Source: Streptomyces mangrovi (GTDB lineage Bacteria; Actinomycetota; Actinomycetes; Streptomycetales; Streptomycetaceae). From it: a DNA stretch of 64,000 nt. Under the pieces are notes generated by a model. That model was not told where the DNA came from and searched no databases. It saw nothing but the letters and a program-made list of their open reading frames with translations. The stretch is from assembly GCF_900114215.1 (NCBI RefSeq), contig NZ_FOSG01000002.1:310001-374000 (forward strand), in the 5' to 3' direction. Shown one piece after another: positions 43,384 to 52,363 of the stretch; the stretch's first letter is position 1; each line of letters begins with the position of its first letter. A program made the position numbers and the translations under genes.

Positions 43384-43755
43384 GGCGGTTCACCTCCAAG
43401 AGCGCGCGGTCGACACAGAATCAGGATGCTTGTACGACAGGGCAGTCCTGAAGCTACATACCCCGCCGCGAACCATGCGCAACGGATCATAACTTTCCGT
43501 GAGTCGGCACGGATCGGTGCACGGGTGCAGAAGAGGGGCGCACACCTGTGTGACCTTGGACACGTCCCCTTCTCCCAACCGGCCGCAGGGCCCCTCGAAA
43601 GGATTCCGAAGGGGCCCCGAAGAGGGCTCCGAAGAGGGCCCGAAGAGGGCTCCGAAGGCCCTCGGAGGACGCGTGGAGGATGCACGGGGACCGGCGGCGG
43701 GCGCACCGCGGGCGCACCCCGGGAGCACGGCCCCGCGACGCCGTACGCTCACCCC
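43384..43755. other. Divergent intergenic region with tandem repeat
   Basis: About 370 bp, no gene seen. Near 43607-43664 there are four imperfect copies of a CCGAAGAGGGC-like unit of 11-13 bp, purine-rich on the plus strand. The left part (43384-43500) is comparatively A/T-rich and should carry the promoter of the minus-strand 64-aa/mshB unit; the right end holds the leaderless promoter of the S9 peptidase gene. Confidence 0.6.
43744..43755 (+). promoter_or_regulatory. -10 box of a leaderless promoter
   Basis: TACGCT (43744-43749) ends 6 nt before the ATG at 43756 and no Shine-Dalgarno is present. Confidence 0.52.
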
Positions 43756-45990
43756 ATGGTCATGTCGTTTCCACGCCAGTACGCCAGAACGCAGCGCTTC
43801 ACCCTGGGGGCGCCGCGCGCCTTCACCGTGGCCCCGGACGGCTCCCGGATCGTCTTCCTCCGCTCCCGCGGCGGCACCGACCGGGCGAACCTGCTGTGGG
43901 TGAGGGATCTCGGCGGCCCCGGCCCGGACGGCAACGGGGAGGGGGACGGGGAGCGCGCGGTGGCCGATCCGGCGGAGCTGCTCGGCGGGGCGGACGAGGA
44001 GCTGTCGCCCGAGGAGCGCGCCCGGCGCGAGCGGAGCCGCGAGGGGTCGGCCGGGGTGGTCGGCTACGCGACCGACTCCGCGGTGGAGACGGCGGCCTTC
44101 GCCCTGTCCGGGCGGCTGTTCACCGCCGACCTGCGCACGGCCGCCGTACGCGAGCTGCCCACCCCGACCCCGGTGGTGGACCCCCGCCCCTGTCCGGACG
44201 GCCGGCGCGTCGCCTATGTGGCGGACGGCGCCCTGCGCGTGGCGGACCGCGACGGCGGGAGCGACCGGGCGGTGGCCGGGCCGGAGGAGACCCGCGGCGG
44301 CGGCCGTACGACCTGGGGTCTGGCGGAGTTCGCCGCGGCCGAGGAGATGGACCGCTCCCGGGGCTTTTGGTGGTCCCCGGACGGCACCCGGATGCTGGCC
44401 GCCCGGGTGGACGACTCGCCCGTGCGCCGCTGGTGGATCGCCGATCCGGCCAATCCCGAGAGCGAGCCGGCCGAGGTGGCCTACCCGGCCGCCGGCACGG
44501 ACAACGCCGAGGTGACGCTCCACCTGCTCGACGTCGGGGACGGGGAGGACACCGAAGAGGTGGCCGGGGAGGCGGGCCGCACCGAGGTGGTCTGGGACCG
44601 CGTCCGCTACCCCTACCTGGCGCGCGTCCACTGGTCGGCCGCCGGGCCGCCCCTGCTGCTCGTCCAGTCGCGCGACCAGCGCAGCCACCTCTACCTGACC
44701 GTCGACACCGCCACCGGCCGCACCGCGCCGCTGCACGCGGACGAGGACCCTGCATGGCTGGAACTCTTCCCCGGCGTGCCCGTCTGGACGCCCGACGGGC
44801 GCCTGGTGCGGATCGCCGACGAGGGCGGGGCGCGCGTCCTGGTGGTCGGGGACCGGCCGCTGACCTCGGCCGCCCTGCACGTACGGGCGGTGCTGGACGT
44901 CGGCGACGAGGACGTGCTGTTCTCCGCCTCGGCCGGACCGGACGCGCCGAAGGACTCCCCCGTGGGCGAGATCGCCGTCTACCGGGCCTGGTTCCGCGGC
45001 AGTGGCGACCAGGGCGGCTGGGAGCGGGTCTCCCCCGAGGGCGGCGCGCACCTCGCCTCCGCCGTCCGCGGCGGGGACACCGTGGTGCTGTCCAGCGCGG
45101 CCCCGGACCGCCCCGGCGCCCGCGCCGAGGCGCTGCGCCTGCCCGAGACCGGCAAGGGCGCCCCGACGCCGCTGGCCGTCATCGCCTCCCACGCCGAGAC
45201 GCCCGTGCTGACCGCCCGCCCCCGGCTGCTGCGCGCGGGCGCGCGGCGGATCCCGGCCGCCGTGCTGCTGCCCACCGGATATCGCGACGGCGACGGGGTG
45301 CTGCCGGTCCTGATGGACCCCTACGGCGGCCCGCACGGCCAGCGCGTGGTGGCCGCGCACAACGCGCACCTGACCTCGCAGTGGTTCGCCGACCAGGGGT
45401 TCGCCGTGGTGGTCGCGGACGGCCGCGGCACCCCCGGCAACTCCCCCGCCTGGGAGAAGGCGGTCGCGGGCGATCTGGCGGGCACCACCCTGGACGACCA
45501 GGTCGAGGCCCTGCACGCACTGGCCGAAAGCCACCCCCTGGACCTGGGCCGGGTCGGCATCCGCGGCTGGTCCTACGGCGGCTACCTGGCCGCGCTGGCC
45601 GTGCTGCGCCGCCCGGACGTCTTCCACGCGGCGGTGGCCGGCGCGCCCGTCACCGACTGGCGGCTGTACGACACCCACTACACCGAGCGCTACCTCGGCC
45701 TGCCCCAGGAGCGGCCAGAGGTGTACGCGGCCAACTCCCTGGTCACCGACGAGGGGCTGTCGGCGCCGGCCGATCCGCACCGGCCGCTGATGATCGTCCA
45801 CGGTCTGGCCGACGACAACGTGGTGGCCGCCCACACCCTGCGGCTGTCCTCGGCGCTGCTGGCCGCGGGCCGTATGCACGAGGTGCTGCCGCTGTCCGGG
45901 GTGACGCACATGACCCCGCAGGAGCAGGTGGCCGAGAACCTGCTGCTGCTCCAGGTGGCCTTCCTCAAGAGGTCGCTGGGCGTGGCGTGA
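43756..45990 (+). CDS. S9 family prolyl oligopeptidase / dipeptidyl peptidase IV-like
   Basis: A 744-residue cytoplasmic serine peptidase (no signal peptide). Residues ~10-460 are an S9B-type beta-propeller (DPPIV_N: FWWSPDGTRMLAARVDDSPV; PYLARVHWSA). The C-terminal alpha/beta-hydrolase domain has Ser606 in GWSYGG, Asp686 in HGLADDNV and His718 in GVTHMTP, the complete DPP IV-type triad. DPYGGPHGQRV lies at its start. It should trim N-terminal dipeptides. It converges on the peptide ABC importer, suggesting a role in processing imported peptides. ATG 43756 is 6 nt from a TACGCT box; a second ATG two codons later is possible. Confidence 0.93.
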   Translation: MVMSFPRQYARTQRFTLGAPRAFTVAPDGSRIVFLRSRGGTDRANLLWVRDLGGPGPDGNGEGDGERAVADPAELLGGADEELSPEERARRERSREGSAGVVGYATDSAVETAAFALSGRLFTADLRTAAVRELPTPTPVVDPRPCPDGRRVAYVADGALRVADRDGGSDRAVAGPEETRGGGRTTWGLAEFAAAEEMDRSRGFWWSPDGTRMLAARVDDSPVRRWWIADPANPESEPAEVAYPAAGTDNAEVTLHLLDVGDGEDTEEVAGEAGRTEVVWDRVRYPYLARVHWSAAGPPLLLVQSRDQRSHLYLTVDTATGRTAPLHADEDPAWLELFPGVPVWTPDGRLVRIADEGGARVLVVGDRPLTSAALHVRAVLDVGDEDVLFSASAGPDAPKDSPVGEIAVYRAWFRGSGDQGGWERVSPEGGAHLASAVRGGDTVVLSSAAPDRPGARAEALRLPETGKGAPTPLAVIASHAETPVLTARPRLLRAGARRIPAAVLLPTGYRDGDGVLPVLMDPYGGPHGQRVVAAHNAHLTSQWFADQGFAVVVADGRGTPGNSPAWEKAVAGDLAGTTLDDQVEALHALAESHPLDLGRVGIRGWSYGGYLAALAVLRRPDVFHAAVAGAPVTDWRLYDTHYTERYLGLPQERPEVYAANSLVTDEGLSAPADPHRPLMIVHGLADDNVVAAHTLRLSSALLAAGRMHEVLPLSGVTHMTPQEQVAENLLLLQVAFLKRSLGVA

Positions 45991-46014
45991 CCGCACCGGG
46001 CCGCGCCCGGGCCG

Positions 46015-46085
46015 CACGCCGACACGACGCGGACGCCGCCGCGCCCCCGAAAGGGGCGCGGCGGCGTCCGCGTCGTGTCGGCGTG
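46015..46085. terminator. Very long convergent hairpin terminator
   Basis: A perfect 33-bp inverted repeat (46015-46047 with 46053-46085) with a CGAAA loop, filling the 99-bp gap between the S9 peptidase gene and the last ATPase gene of the peptide importer. It is the longest perfect stem in the window and is suited to stopping transcription from both sides. Confidence 0.9.
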
Positions 46086-46089
46086 GTGC

Positions 46090-47241
46090 TCAGGACTCCT
46101 TGCCGGACCCGGCGGCCCCCGCGGACCCGGTGTCCCTGTGCTCCATGGCGACCAGGCCCGGGTCGAGGACGACCTCCCTGCCGCCCCCGGTGGTCCCCTC
46201 CTCCGGGAAGTGGCACGCCGTCAGGTGGCCCGGTGTGTTGCCCTCGATCTGCACCAGCGGCGGAGCCTCCGTGGCGCACTTGTCCTGCGCCTTCCAGCAG
46301 CGGGTGCGGAAGCGGCAGCCGGACGGCGGCGAGATGGGCGACGGCACGTCGCCGGCGAGGCGGATGCGCTCGCGCCCCTCGGTCTCGTCCTCGTCGCGCA
46401 GCACCGCCTCGGGGACGGCGGACAGCAGCGCGTGGGTGTAGGGGTGCCGCGGCCGGTTGTAGATCGACTCGCGGTCCCCGACCTCCACGATCTTGCCGAG
46501 GTACATCACCGCGACACGCTGCGAGAAGTGCCTCACGACCGCCAGGTCGTGCGCGATGAAGACGAAGGCGATGCCCATGTCCCGCTGCACCTGCTGGAGC
46601 AGGTTGACGACCTGCGCCTGGATGGAGACGTCCAGCGCGGAGACCGGCTCGTCGGCGACGATCAGCTTCGGCTCCAGGGCCAGTGCGCGGGCCACTCCGA
46701 TGCGCTGGCGCTGACCGCCGGAGAACTCGTGCGGGAAGCGGTTGTAGTGCTCGGGGTTGAGCCCGACGATCTCCAGCAGCTCCTGGACCCGCTTCTCGCG
46801 GCCCCCGGGCGGGTTGATGCCGTTGATCTCCATCGGCCCGCTGATGATCTTGCCGACCGTCTGGCGCGGGTTCAGCGAGGAGTACGGGTCCTGGAAGATC
46901 ATCTGGATCTCGGACCGGATCGGCGCCAGCTGCTTGCGCTTGGCGTGGGTGATGTCCTGGCCCCGGTAGTTGATCGTGCCGCCCGTCGGCTCCAGCAGCC
47001 GGGTCAGCAGCCGGCCGGTGGTCGACTTGCCGCAGCCGGACTCGCCGACGAGGCCGAAGCTCTCGCCCGCGAGCACGCTCATGTCGACCCCGTCCACGGC
47101 CTGGACCGCGCCGACGGTCCGCTTGATCGGGAAGCCGCCCTTGATCGGGAAGTGCTTGGTCAGCCCCTTGACCTCAAGCAGGGGCTCGCCTGTACCCGCG
47201 GCCGGGGCCGCCGGCCTGGTCAGGGTGAGTTCGTCGCTCAT
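46090..47241 (-). CDS. Peptide ABC transporter ATP-binding protein (DppF/OppF type)
   Basis: A 383-residue cytoplasmic ATPase, last gene of the importer operon. Walker A is GESGCGKST, the signature FSGGQRQR, Walker B LIVADEPVSALD and the H-loop IAHD. The C-terminal oligopeptide extension has a Cys-rich segment (GCRFRTRCWKAQDKCATE), which in DppF/OppF-type proteins may hold an iron-sulfur cluster. ATG 47241. It follows the other ATPase by 13 nt and pairs with it as an asymmetric heterodimer. Confidence 0.94.
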   Translation of the reverse strand: MSDELTLTRPAAPAAGTGEPLLEVKGLTKHFPIKGGFPIKRTVGAVQAVDGVDMSVLAGESFGLVGESGCGKSTTGRLLTRLLEPTGGTINYRGQDITHAKRKQLAPIRSEIQMIFQDPYSSLNPRQTVGKIISGPMEINGINPPGGREKRVQELLEIVGLNPEHYNRFPHEFSGGQRQRIGVARALALEPKLIVADEPVSALDVSIQAQVVNLLQQVQRDMGIAFVFIAHDLAVVRHFSQRVAVMYLGKIVEVGDRESIYNRPRHPYTHALLSAVPEAVLRDEDETEGRERIRLAGDVPSPISPPSGCRFRTRCWKAQDKCATEAPPLVQIEGNTPGHLTACHFPEEGTTGGGREVVLDPGLVAMEHRDTGSAGAAGSGKES

Positions 47242-47254
47242 GTCTCGTTGCTCC

Positions 47255-48319
47255 CTAGCCCAGCCGGGGCTTGATCTGCTCGATGAAGTAGGTCCGCTTC
47301 TGCTCCGGCGTCAGGTGGCAGGCGGCTCCGCGGCCCTCGGGCAGCAGAGGCCTGTCGCCGGCGCAGGACACACCGCCGGGGACCTTGTCCTTGAACTCGC
47401 AGCGCGGGTGGAAGGGGCAGCCCGACGGCGGGTTGAGCAGGCTGGGCGGAGTGCCCTCGATCGGCCGGAGCTTCTGGCTCACGTCCCCGCCGAGCCGGGG
47501 CATCGAGCTGAGCAGACCCCAGGTGTACGGGTGCTGGGGGGCCCGCAGCACCTCGCCGGTGGTGCCCCGCTCCACGGCCCGGCCGCCGTACATCACCATG
47601 ATGTCGTCGGCCACGTCCGCGATCACGCCGAGGTCGTGGGTGATGAAGATGATCGCCGACCCGAACTCCTGCTGGAGGTCCTTGAGCAGGTCGAGGATCT
47701 GGGCCTGGACGGTGACGTCCAGGGCGGTGGTCGGCTCGTCCGCGATCAGCAGGTCGGGGTCGCACACCAGCGCCATGGCGATCATCGCGCGCTGCCGCAT
47801 ACCGCCCGAGAACTGGTGCGGGTAGTCGTCGACGCGGGTCTTGGGGTGGGGGATGCCCACCTTCTCCAGCATCTCGATGGCGCGCTCGCGCGCCTCGCGC
47901 TTGGAGGCGCCCGTGTGCTTGCGGAAGGGCTCCCCGATCTGGCGGCCGATGGTGTAGTACGGCGACAGCGCGGTCAGCGGATCCTGGAAGATCATCGCCA
48001 TCTTGTTGCCGCGCAGACCCTCCATCGTCTTCTCGGAGGCGCCGGTCAGCTCCTGGCCGTCCAGGACGATCTCGCCGGTGATCTCCGTGGACCGCGGGTT
48101 GTGCAGGCCCAGGATGGCGAGGTTGGTGACCGACTTGCCGGAGCCGGACTCGCCCACGATGCCGAGCGTCTTGCCGCGCTCGACCTCGAAGGAGAGGTTG
48201 TTCACGGCCTTGACGATGCCGTCCTCGGTGGAGAACCGGACGTGGAGGTCGCGAACCGAGAGGAAGGAACCCGCCCCGGTCGGGGACGGCGCGCCCTCGG
48301 TCTTGGTGAGTGTGGTCAC
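47255..48319 (-). CDS. Peptide ABC transporter ATP-binding protein (DppD/OppD type)
   Basis: A 354-residue ATPase from GTG 48319 with AGGAG 8 nt upstream. Walker [10 protein letters not shown], signature FSGGMRQR, Walker [14 protein letters not shown]-loop ITHD. C-terminal Cys-rich motif [13 protein letters not shown]...C is typical of DppD/OppD. It is 10 nt downstream of the inner permease gene and works with the following ATPase. Confidence 0.94.
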   Translation of the reverse strand: MTTLTKTEGAPSPTGAGSFLSVRDLHVRFSTEDGIVKAVNNLSFEVERGKTLGIVGESGSGKSVTNLAILGLHNPRSTEITGEIVLDGQELTGASEKTMEGLRGNKMAMIFQDPLTALSPYYTIGRQIGEPFRKHTGASKREARERAIEMLEKVGIPHPKTRVDDYPHQFSGGMRQRAMIAMALVCDPDLLIADEPTTALDVTVQAQILDLLKDLQQEFGSAIIFITHDLGVIADVADDIMVMYGGRAVERGTTGEVLRAPQHPYTWGLLSSMPRLGGDVSQKLRPIEGTPPSLLNPPSGCPFHPRCEFKDKVPGGVSCAGDRPLLPEGRGAACHLTPEQKRTYFIEQIKPRLG

Positions 48320-48329
48320 GGTCGTTCTC

Positions 48330-49307
48330 CTAGGACAGGCGCACACGCGGGTCGATGAACCCGTACACGGCGTCCACGACGAGGTTGCAGAGCAGGATGA
48401 AGGCGGCGCTGACCAGCATGACGCCCATGGTCAGGGGCAGGTCCTTGTAGAGGACCGACTCGACGGCCAGGCGTCCGACGCCGGCGAGGCTGAAGGTCAG
48501 CTCGGTCACGATGGCGCCGCCGAGCAGCGCGCCCAGGTCGATGCCCAGGATCGTGACGATCGGGGTCAGCGAGCCGCGCCAGGCGTAGCGGAAGAAGACG
48601 TACTTCTCGGACATGCCCTTGGCCTTCGCCGTGCGGACGTGGTCCTCCTGCAACTGTTCGATCAGGGTGGACCGCGACATACGGGTGTAGTTCGCGGTGA
48701 AGATCAGCGACATCACGAACCACGGGATCAGCAGGCCGACGAACCAGGCCGCCGGGTTCTCCGTTATCGGCACGTACTTCGGTGAGGACAGCCAACCGGT
48801 GCTGTAGACCAGCAGGCCCAGCACGATCGGGCCCAGGAAGTAGATCTGCATCGAGCTGAGGACCAGCGAGGCGGAGCTGAAGGCCTTGTCGATGAAGGTG
48901 CCCTTGTTGCGGGCGGCGATCATGCCGGCGCCGAGACCGAGGGTGAGGAAGATGACCAGGCCGCCGACGGTCAGGGAGAGCGTCAGGGGCAGCCGGTCGA
49001 TGATCGTGTCCCACACGAACCGGTCGTCGTTGAACGACACACCGAAGCAGGGGGCGTCGCAGTGGCCGACGGCGAAGTCCCGCCCCGCCACGATGCCCTT
49101 CATGAACTCCCAGTACTGCGCCGTGATCGGCTTGTCCAGTCCGAGGTTCTCGTGAATGATCGCCAGGTTCTGCGGGGTGCAGTTCTTGCCGCACGCCAGC
49201 AGGGCCGGGTCCTGCGGGATGGCGAAGAACATGGCGAAGGTGAAGGCACTGATCAGGATCAGGATGACGAAGGCGCCGACCGACCGGCGAATGAGGAATT
49301 TAAACAT
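48330..49307 (-). CDS. Peptide ABC transporter permease (DppB/OppB type)
   Basis: A 325-residue integral membrane protein with six hydrophobic segments, the first being FVILILISAFTFAMFFAIPQ. The EAA loop that contacts the ATPase reads near VRTAKAKGMSEKYVFFRYAW. A larger external loop (residues ~35-100) includes CGKNCTPQNLAIIHENLGLD. ATG 49307 lacks a good Shine-Dalgarno. It lies 120 nt downstream of the binding-protein gene, with a hairpin in between. Confidence 0.93.
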   Translation of the reverse strand: MFKFLIRRSVGAFVILILISAFTFAMFFAIPQDPALLACGKNCTPQNLAIIHENLGLDKPITAQYWEFMKGIVAGRDFAVGHCDAPCFGVSFNDDRFVWDTIIDRLPLTLSLTVGGLVIFLTLGLGAGMIAARNKGTFIDKAFSSASLVLSSMQIYFLGPIVLGLLVYSTGWLSSPKYVPITENPAAWFVGLLIPWFVMSLIFTANYTRMSRSTLIEQLQEDHVRTAKAKGMSEKYVFFRYAWRGSLTPIVTILGIDLGALLGGAIVTELTFSLAGVGRLAVESVLYKDLPLTMGVMLVSAAFILLCNLVVDAVYGFIDPRVRLS

Positions 49308-49385
49308 GGTGGTGGTTCGCAGCTCTCAGCACGGCGACAACGACGACGGGGGTGGGACGTGCGAAGCGAAAGCCCGTGGGCGGGC

Positions 49386-49408
49386 CCCCGGGGGGTTCTC
49401 CCCCGGGG
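49386..49408 (-). terminator. Attenuator-like hairpin after the binding-protein gene
   Basis: A 9-bp G/C stem (49386-49394 with 49400-49408) with a 5-nt loop, 18 nt after the binding-protein stop. Such a structure could stabilise the upstream mRNA or reduce read-through into the downstream permease and ATPases. Confidence 0.65.
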
Positions 49409-49426
49409 ACCCACCTCATGAGCCGG

Positions 49427-51226
49427 TTACTTCTTCAGGTACAGCTGGGTGAGGTCGATGTAGCTCTTGACCGTGCTGTACCGGGCACCACCGATGTTGG
49501 AGCCGTAGATCTGCAGCTGCTTGGTGTAGTACAGCGGAGCGGCCGGGTTGACCTCTTCCACGATGTACTTGTGCAGCTCGACCCACTCCTTGGTGGCCTC
49601 TTCCGGGTCCTGGATCTTGGAGATCCGGTCGATCTCGCCGTTGACGTGCTTGTCGTTGATGTGCGAGTAGTTCGACGCGCCGTCGGCGATCTGGTCACCG
49701 TCGTAGACCGGCGGGATGACGGTGGAGATGGACGGCCAGTCCTGGCCCCAGCCGGTCATGTAGATGTCCAGCTTGTTGTCGACCTTGCCGACCTGCTCGT
49801 ACCAGGTGGAGGGGTCGATGTCCTTCTTCTGGACGTCGAAGCCGGCCTTCTCCAGGGCGGTCTCGATGATGACGGCCTGCTTCTGGCGGTGCGGGGCGTT
49901 GGCGTAGGCGTAGGTGAGCTTCATGCCCTCCTTGCCGGCTTCCTTCAGAAGCTGCTTCGCCTTCTCGATGTCGCCGTTGGGCTTGTCGAGCTTGCCGTAC
50001 GGGTCGTAGCCGTCCTCGTAGCCCGGCAGGGTCGGGGCGAGCAGACCGCCGGCCGGCTCACCGGCGTAGGAGCCGCCGTCGGGGCGCAGGATCTGGCCGT
50101 TGGGCAGCGCGTGGGTGATCGCGTCGCGGACCTTCTTGTCCTTGAGGCGGTCCATGTTCATGTTCAGCTGCCACACGTAGGGCTGGTAGCCCTTGATCGT
50201 GCGCTTGTCGGCCTCTTCGATGACCTGCTTGATCTTGGTGGAGTCCACCGAGCCGCTCATCTGGATGGCGTTGGCGGACTCACCGCGGTCGGCCAGGATG
50301 CGCTCGGTCTGGTCCGCGCGGTCGTGGTTGAACGTGATGTTCCAGGCGTCCACGTACTGGTGGCGGGAGGGGTCCGTCTTCGGGTCCCACTCGGTGTTCT
50401 TGACCAGCTTCATGGACTTGCCGGGCTTGAAATCGGCGATCTTGTACGGGCCGAGCGCCACGGGCTTCTGGTCGTACTTCGCCTTGGTGTCGTCCTCTTC
50501 GGGGACGATGGAGTAGCCCGGCATCGCGAGCGCCTGCGGCAGGTCGGGCTGCGCGGTCTCGAAGTGGAAGACGATCGTCTTCTCGTCCGGGGTCTCCAGG
50601 ACGGAGTCGGGCAGGTGGTCGCCCTCGTACGGACCGTCGGGCAGCTCGTCGCGGTAGCCGGGACCGCCGGACAGCCACTGCTGGATGTAGGTCGGGCCGT
50701 CGGTGATGTGCTTGGAGTACAGGCGCTCGATGGTGTGGCGGATGTCCTTGGAGGTGATCGGGTCACCTTCCTGGTCCTTGATGCCGTCCTTGAGCGTGTA
50801 CGTCCAGGTCTTGCCGTCGTCGGACTGCTTGCCCGAGTCGGTGGCGAGGTCGCCCACGACGGTCAGGCTGCCGTCCTCGGCCTGGGTGTAGGTGGTCAGA
50901 CCGCGGTGGATGAGACCGGAGAGCTGGCCGGCGTCGCTGACGTAGATCTGGCCCGGGTCCAGGTGGGAGAAGTCGTCCTCCTGGTAGACCCGGATGGTGC
51001 CCCCCTCCTGGGCGCCCTCGACCGGCTTGGCCGGGCCCTTGGAGGCGGCGGCGTCGCCGTACTCGACCGCCGCGGACTGGGCCTTGGCGGCCTCCTTGTC
51101 CTTGGCGCTCTCCTCGCTCTTGTTGCCGCCGTTGTCGCTGCCGCCGCCGCAGCCGGTCAGCACCAGCGAGCCTGCCGCGAGGGCGATGAGCGCGCCCCTC
51201 AGTGTGCGCGATCGGATGGGATTCAT
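49427..51226 (-). CDS. Peptide-binding lipoprotein of ABC importer (SBP_bac_5)
   Basis: A 599-residue lipoprotein with signal sequence LIALAAGSLVLTGC (lipobox LTGC), a Gly/Ser/Asn/Lys linker (residues ~23-70) and a large family-5 solute-binding domain. Landmarks include GGTIRVYQEDDFSHLDPGQI, TYTLKDGIKDQEGDPITSKD and the C-terminal IYMTGWGQDWPS. It is lipid-anchored outside the membrane and delivers oligopeptides to the permeases. The binding specificity is not visible. In Streptomyces the permease - binding protein - permease - ATPase - ATPase order is that of bldK, so signalling-peptide import is possible, but synteny near mshB also fits a second, uncharacterised importer. Confidence 0.93.
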   Translation of the reverse strand: MNPIRSRTLRGALIALAAGSLVLTGCGGGSDNGGNKSEESAKDKEAAKAQSAAVEYGDAAASKGPAKPVEGAQEGGTIRVYQEDDFSHLDPGQIYVSDAGQLSGLIHRGLTTYTQAEDGSLTVVGDLATDSGKQSDDGKTWTYTLKDGIKDQEGDPITSKDIRHTIERLYSKHITDGPTYIQQWLSGGPGYRDELPDGPYEGDHLPDSVLETPDEKTIVFHFETAQPDLPQALAMPGYSIVPEEDDTKAKYDQKPVALGPYKIADFKPGKSMKLVKNTEWDPKTDPSRHQYVDAWNITFNHDRADQTERILADRGESANAIQMSGSVDSTKIKQVIEEADKRTIKGYQPYVWQLNMNMDRLKDKKVRDAITHALPNGQILRPDGGSYAGEPAGGLLAPTLPGYEDGYDPYGKLDKPNGDIEKAKQLLKEAGKEGMKLTYAYANAPHRQKQAVIIETALEKAGFDVQKKDIDPSTWYEQVGKVDNKLDIYMTGWGQDWPSISTVIPPVYDGDQIADGASNYSHINDKHVNGEIDRISKIQDPEEATKEWVELHKYIVEEVNPAAPLYYTKQLQIYGSNIGGARYSTVKSYIDLTQLYLKK

Positions 51227-51325
51227 GATGCTTGTGCACCTGCCTGTCAGTTGGGATCCGTCTGCTGCCCTGTCGCCTCCGGTCGCCCGGGTGCGGGGGT
51301 GGCAGCCCCCCTCAGATGGACGTGA

Positions 51326-52363
51326 TCAGCGTCCGGACTTGGGGTCGAAGGCGTCCCGCACGGAGTCGCCGAGAAGGTTGAAGGCCACCACGAAGATCAC
51401 CATGGCGATACCGGGGAAGAACATGTACGTCGGGTCGTCCTGGTAGATCTTGGCGGCGGTCCTGAACATGCGCCCCCAGTCCGGCGTCGGCTCCACGTAG
51501 CCCACGCCCACGAAGGACAGGAAGGCCACGGAGAGGATCGTCGCGGGAAGCATGTAGGTGGCCTGCACCAGGATCGGGGTGACCAGGTTCGGCAGCAGCT
51601 CCTTGCGGATGATCCGCCAGGGCGACGCCCCCGAGACCTTGGCGGCCTCCACGAACTCGCGTTCGCGCAGGGTGAGGGCCTGGCTGCGCACCAGGCGCGC
51701 CATGCCCATCCAGCCCAGGAGCCACAGGACGACGATGATCGCGGACGCCCGGACGTAGACCGGGGTCTCGTCGACGGGCGACACGAAGACGGCCACCACC
51801 ACGGGCATCGCCGCGATCAGGGTGAGCTGGCTGGGGAGGGCCATCATGAAGTCGGTGACCCGGCCGATCCAGTAGTCGACCTTGCCGCCGAAGTAGCCGC
51901 CGACCAGACCGATCAGCACACCGGTGGCCACCATCAGGATCGTCACCGGCAGAGCGGTGTACAGCGAGGTCCGCATGCCGTACAGCAGCTGCATGAAGAC
52001 ATCGCGGCCGAGCTCCGGCTCGATACCGAACCAGAACTCGGAGGAGATGCCTCCGTTGGGGCCGGCCGGGAAGCCGAACTCGTCCAGCAGTTCGTACTGG
52101 TCCTGGCCGTACAGCGTGTACGGGTCCTTGCCGTAGAGCCAGGAGACGACCGGTGCGAGGGAGGCGATCAGGAAGAAGAAGATCACCACGAATGCACTGA
52201 TCACACCGACGCGGTCGCGCTTGAAGCGCAGCCACATCAGCTGGCCGGGTGAACGGCCGGCGAGCTGGCCGCCACTGCCGGCGGTCTGCTCTTTGCTCAG
52301 GCTCTCGGCGTCCGGGCCAGGGTTGTCGGCCTGGGCTGTCGCAGCCTGGGTTGGACTCGTCAT
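51326..52363 (-). CDS. Peptide ABC transporter permease (DppC/OppC type)
   Basis: A 345-residue membrane protein from ATG 52363. A polar N-terminus (~50 residues, Gln/Ala/Ser-rich) precedes the first helix (VGVISAFVVIFFFLIASLAP); five more follow. The permease EAA-like loop reads LREREFVEAAKVSGASPWRI. A DPYTLYGQDQYELLDEFGFP loop is external. First gene of the importer operon; its leader extends into the gene-free region upstream, so the operon promoter is there. Confidence 0.93.
   Translation of the reverse strand: MTSPTQAATAQADNPGPDAESLSKEQTAGSGGQLAGRSPGQLMWLRFKRDRVGVISAFVVIFFFLIASLAPVVSWLYGKDPYTLYGQDQYELLDEFGFPAGPNGGISSEFWFGIEPELGRDVFMQLLYGMRTSLYTALPVTILMVATGVLIGLVGGYFGGKVDYWIGRVTDFMMALPSQLTLIAAMPVVVAVFVSPVDETPVYVRASAIIVVLWLLGWMGMARLVRSQALTLREREFVEAAKVSGASPWRIIRKELLPNLVTPILVQATYMLPATILSVAFLSFVGVGYVEPTPDWGRMFRTAAKIYQDDPTYMFFPGIAMVIFVVAFNLLGDSVRDAFDPKSGR

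Noticed and set aside
43390..46017. An 875-codon minus-strand frame opposite the S9 peptidase gene
   Set aside because: Shadow of a gene with a full catalytic triad; the composition is that of an antisense frame.
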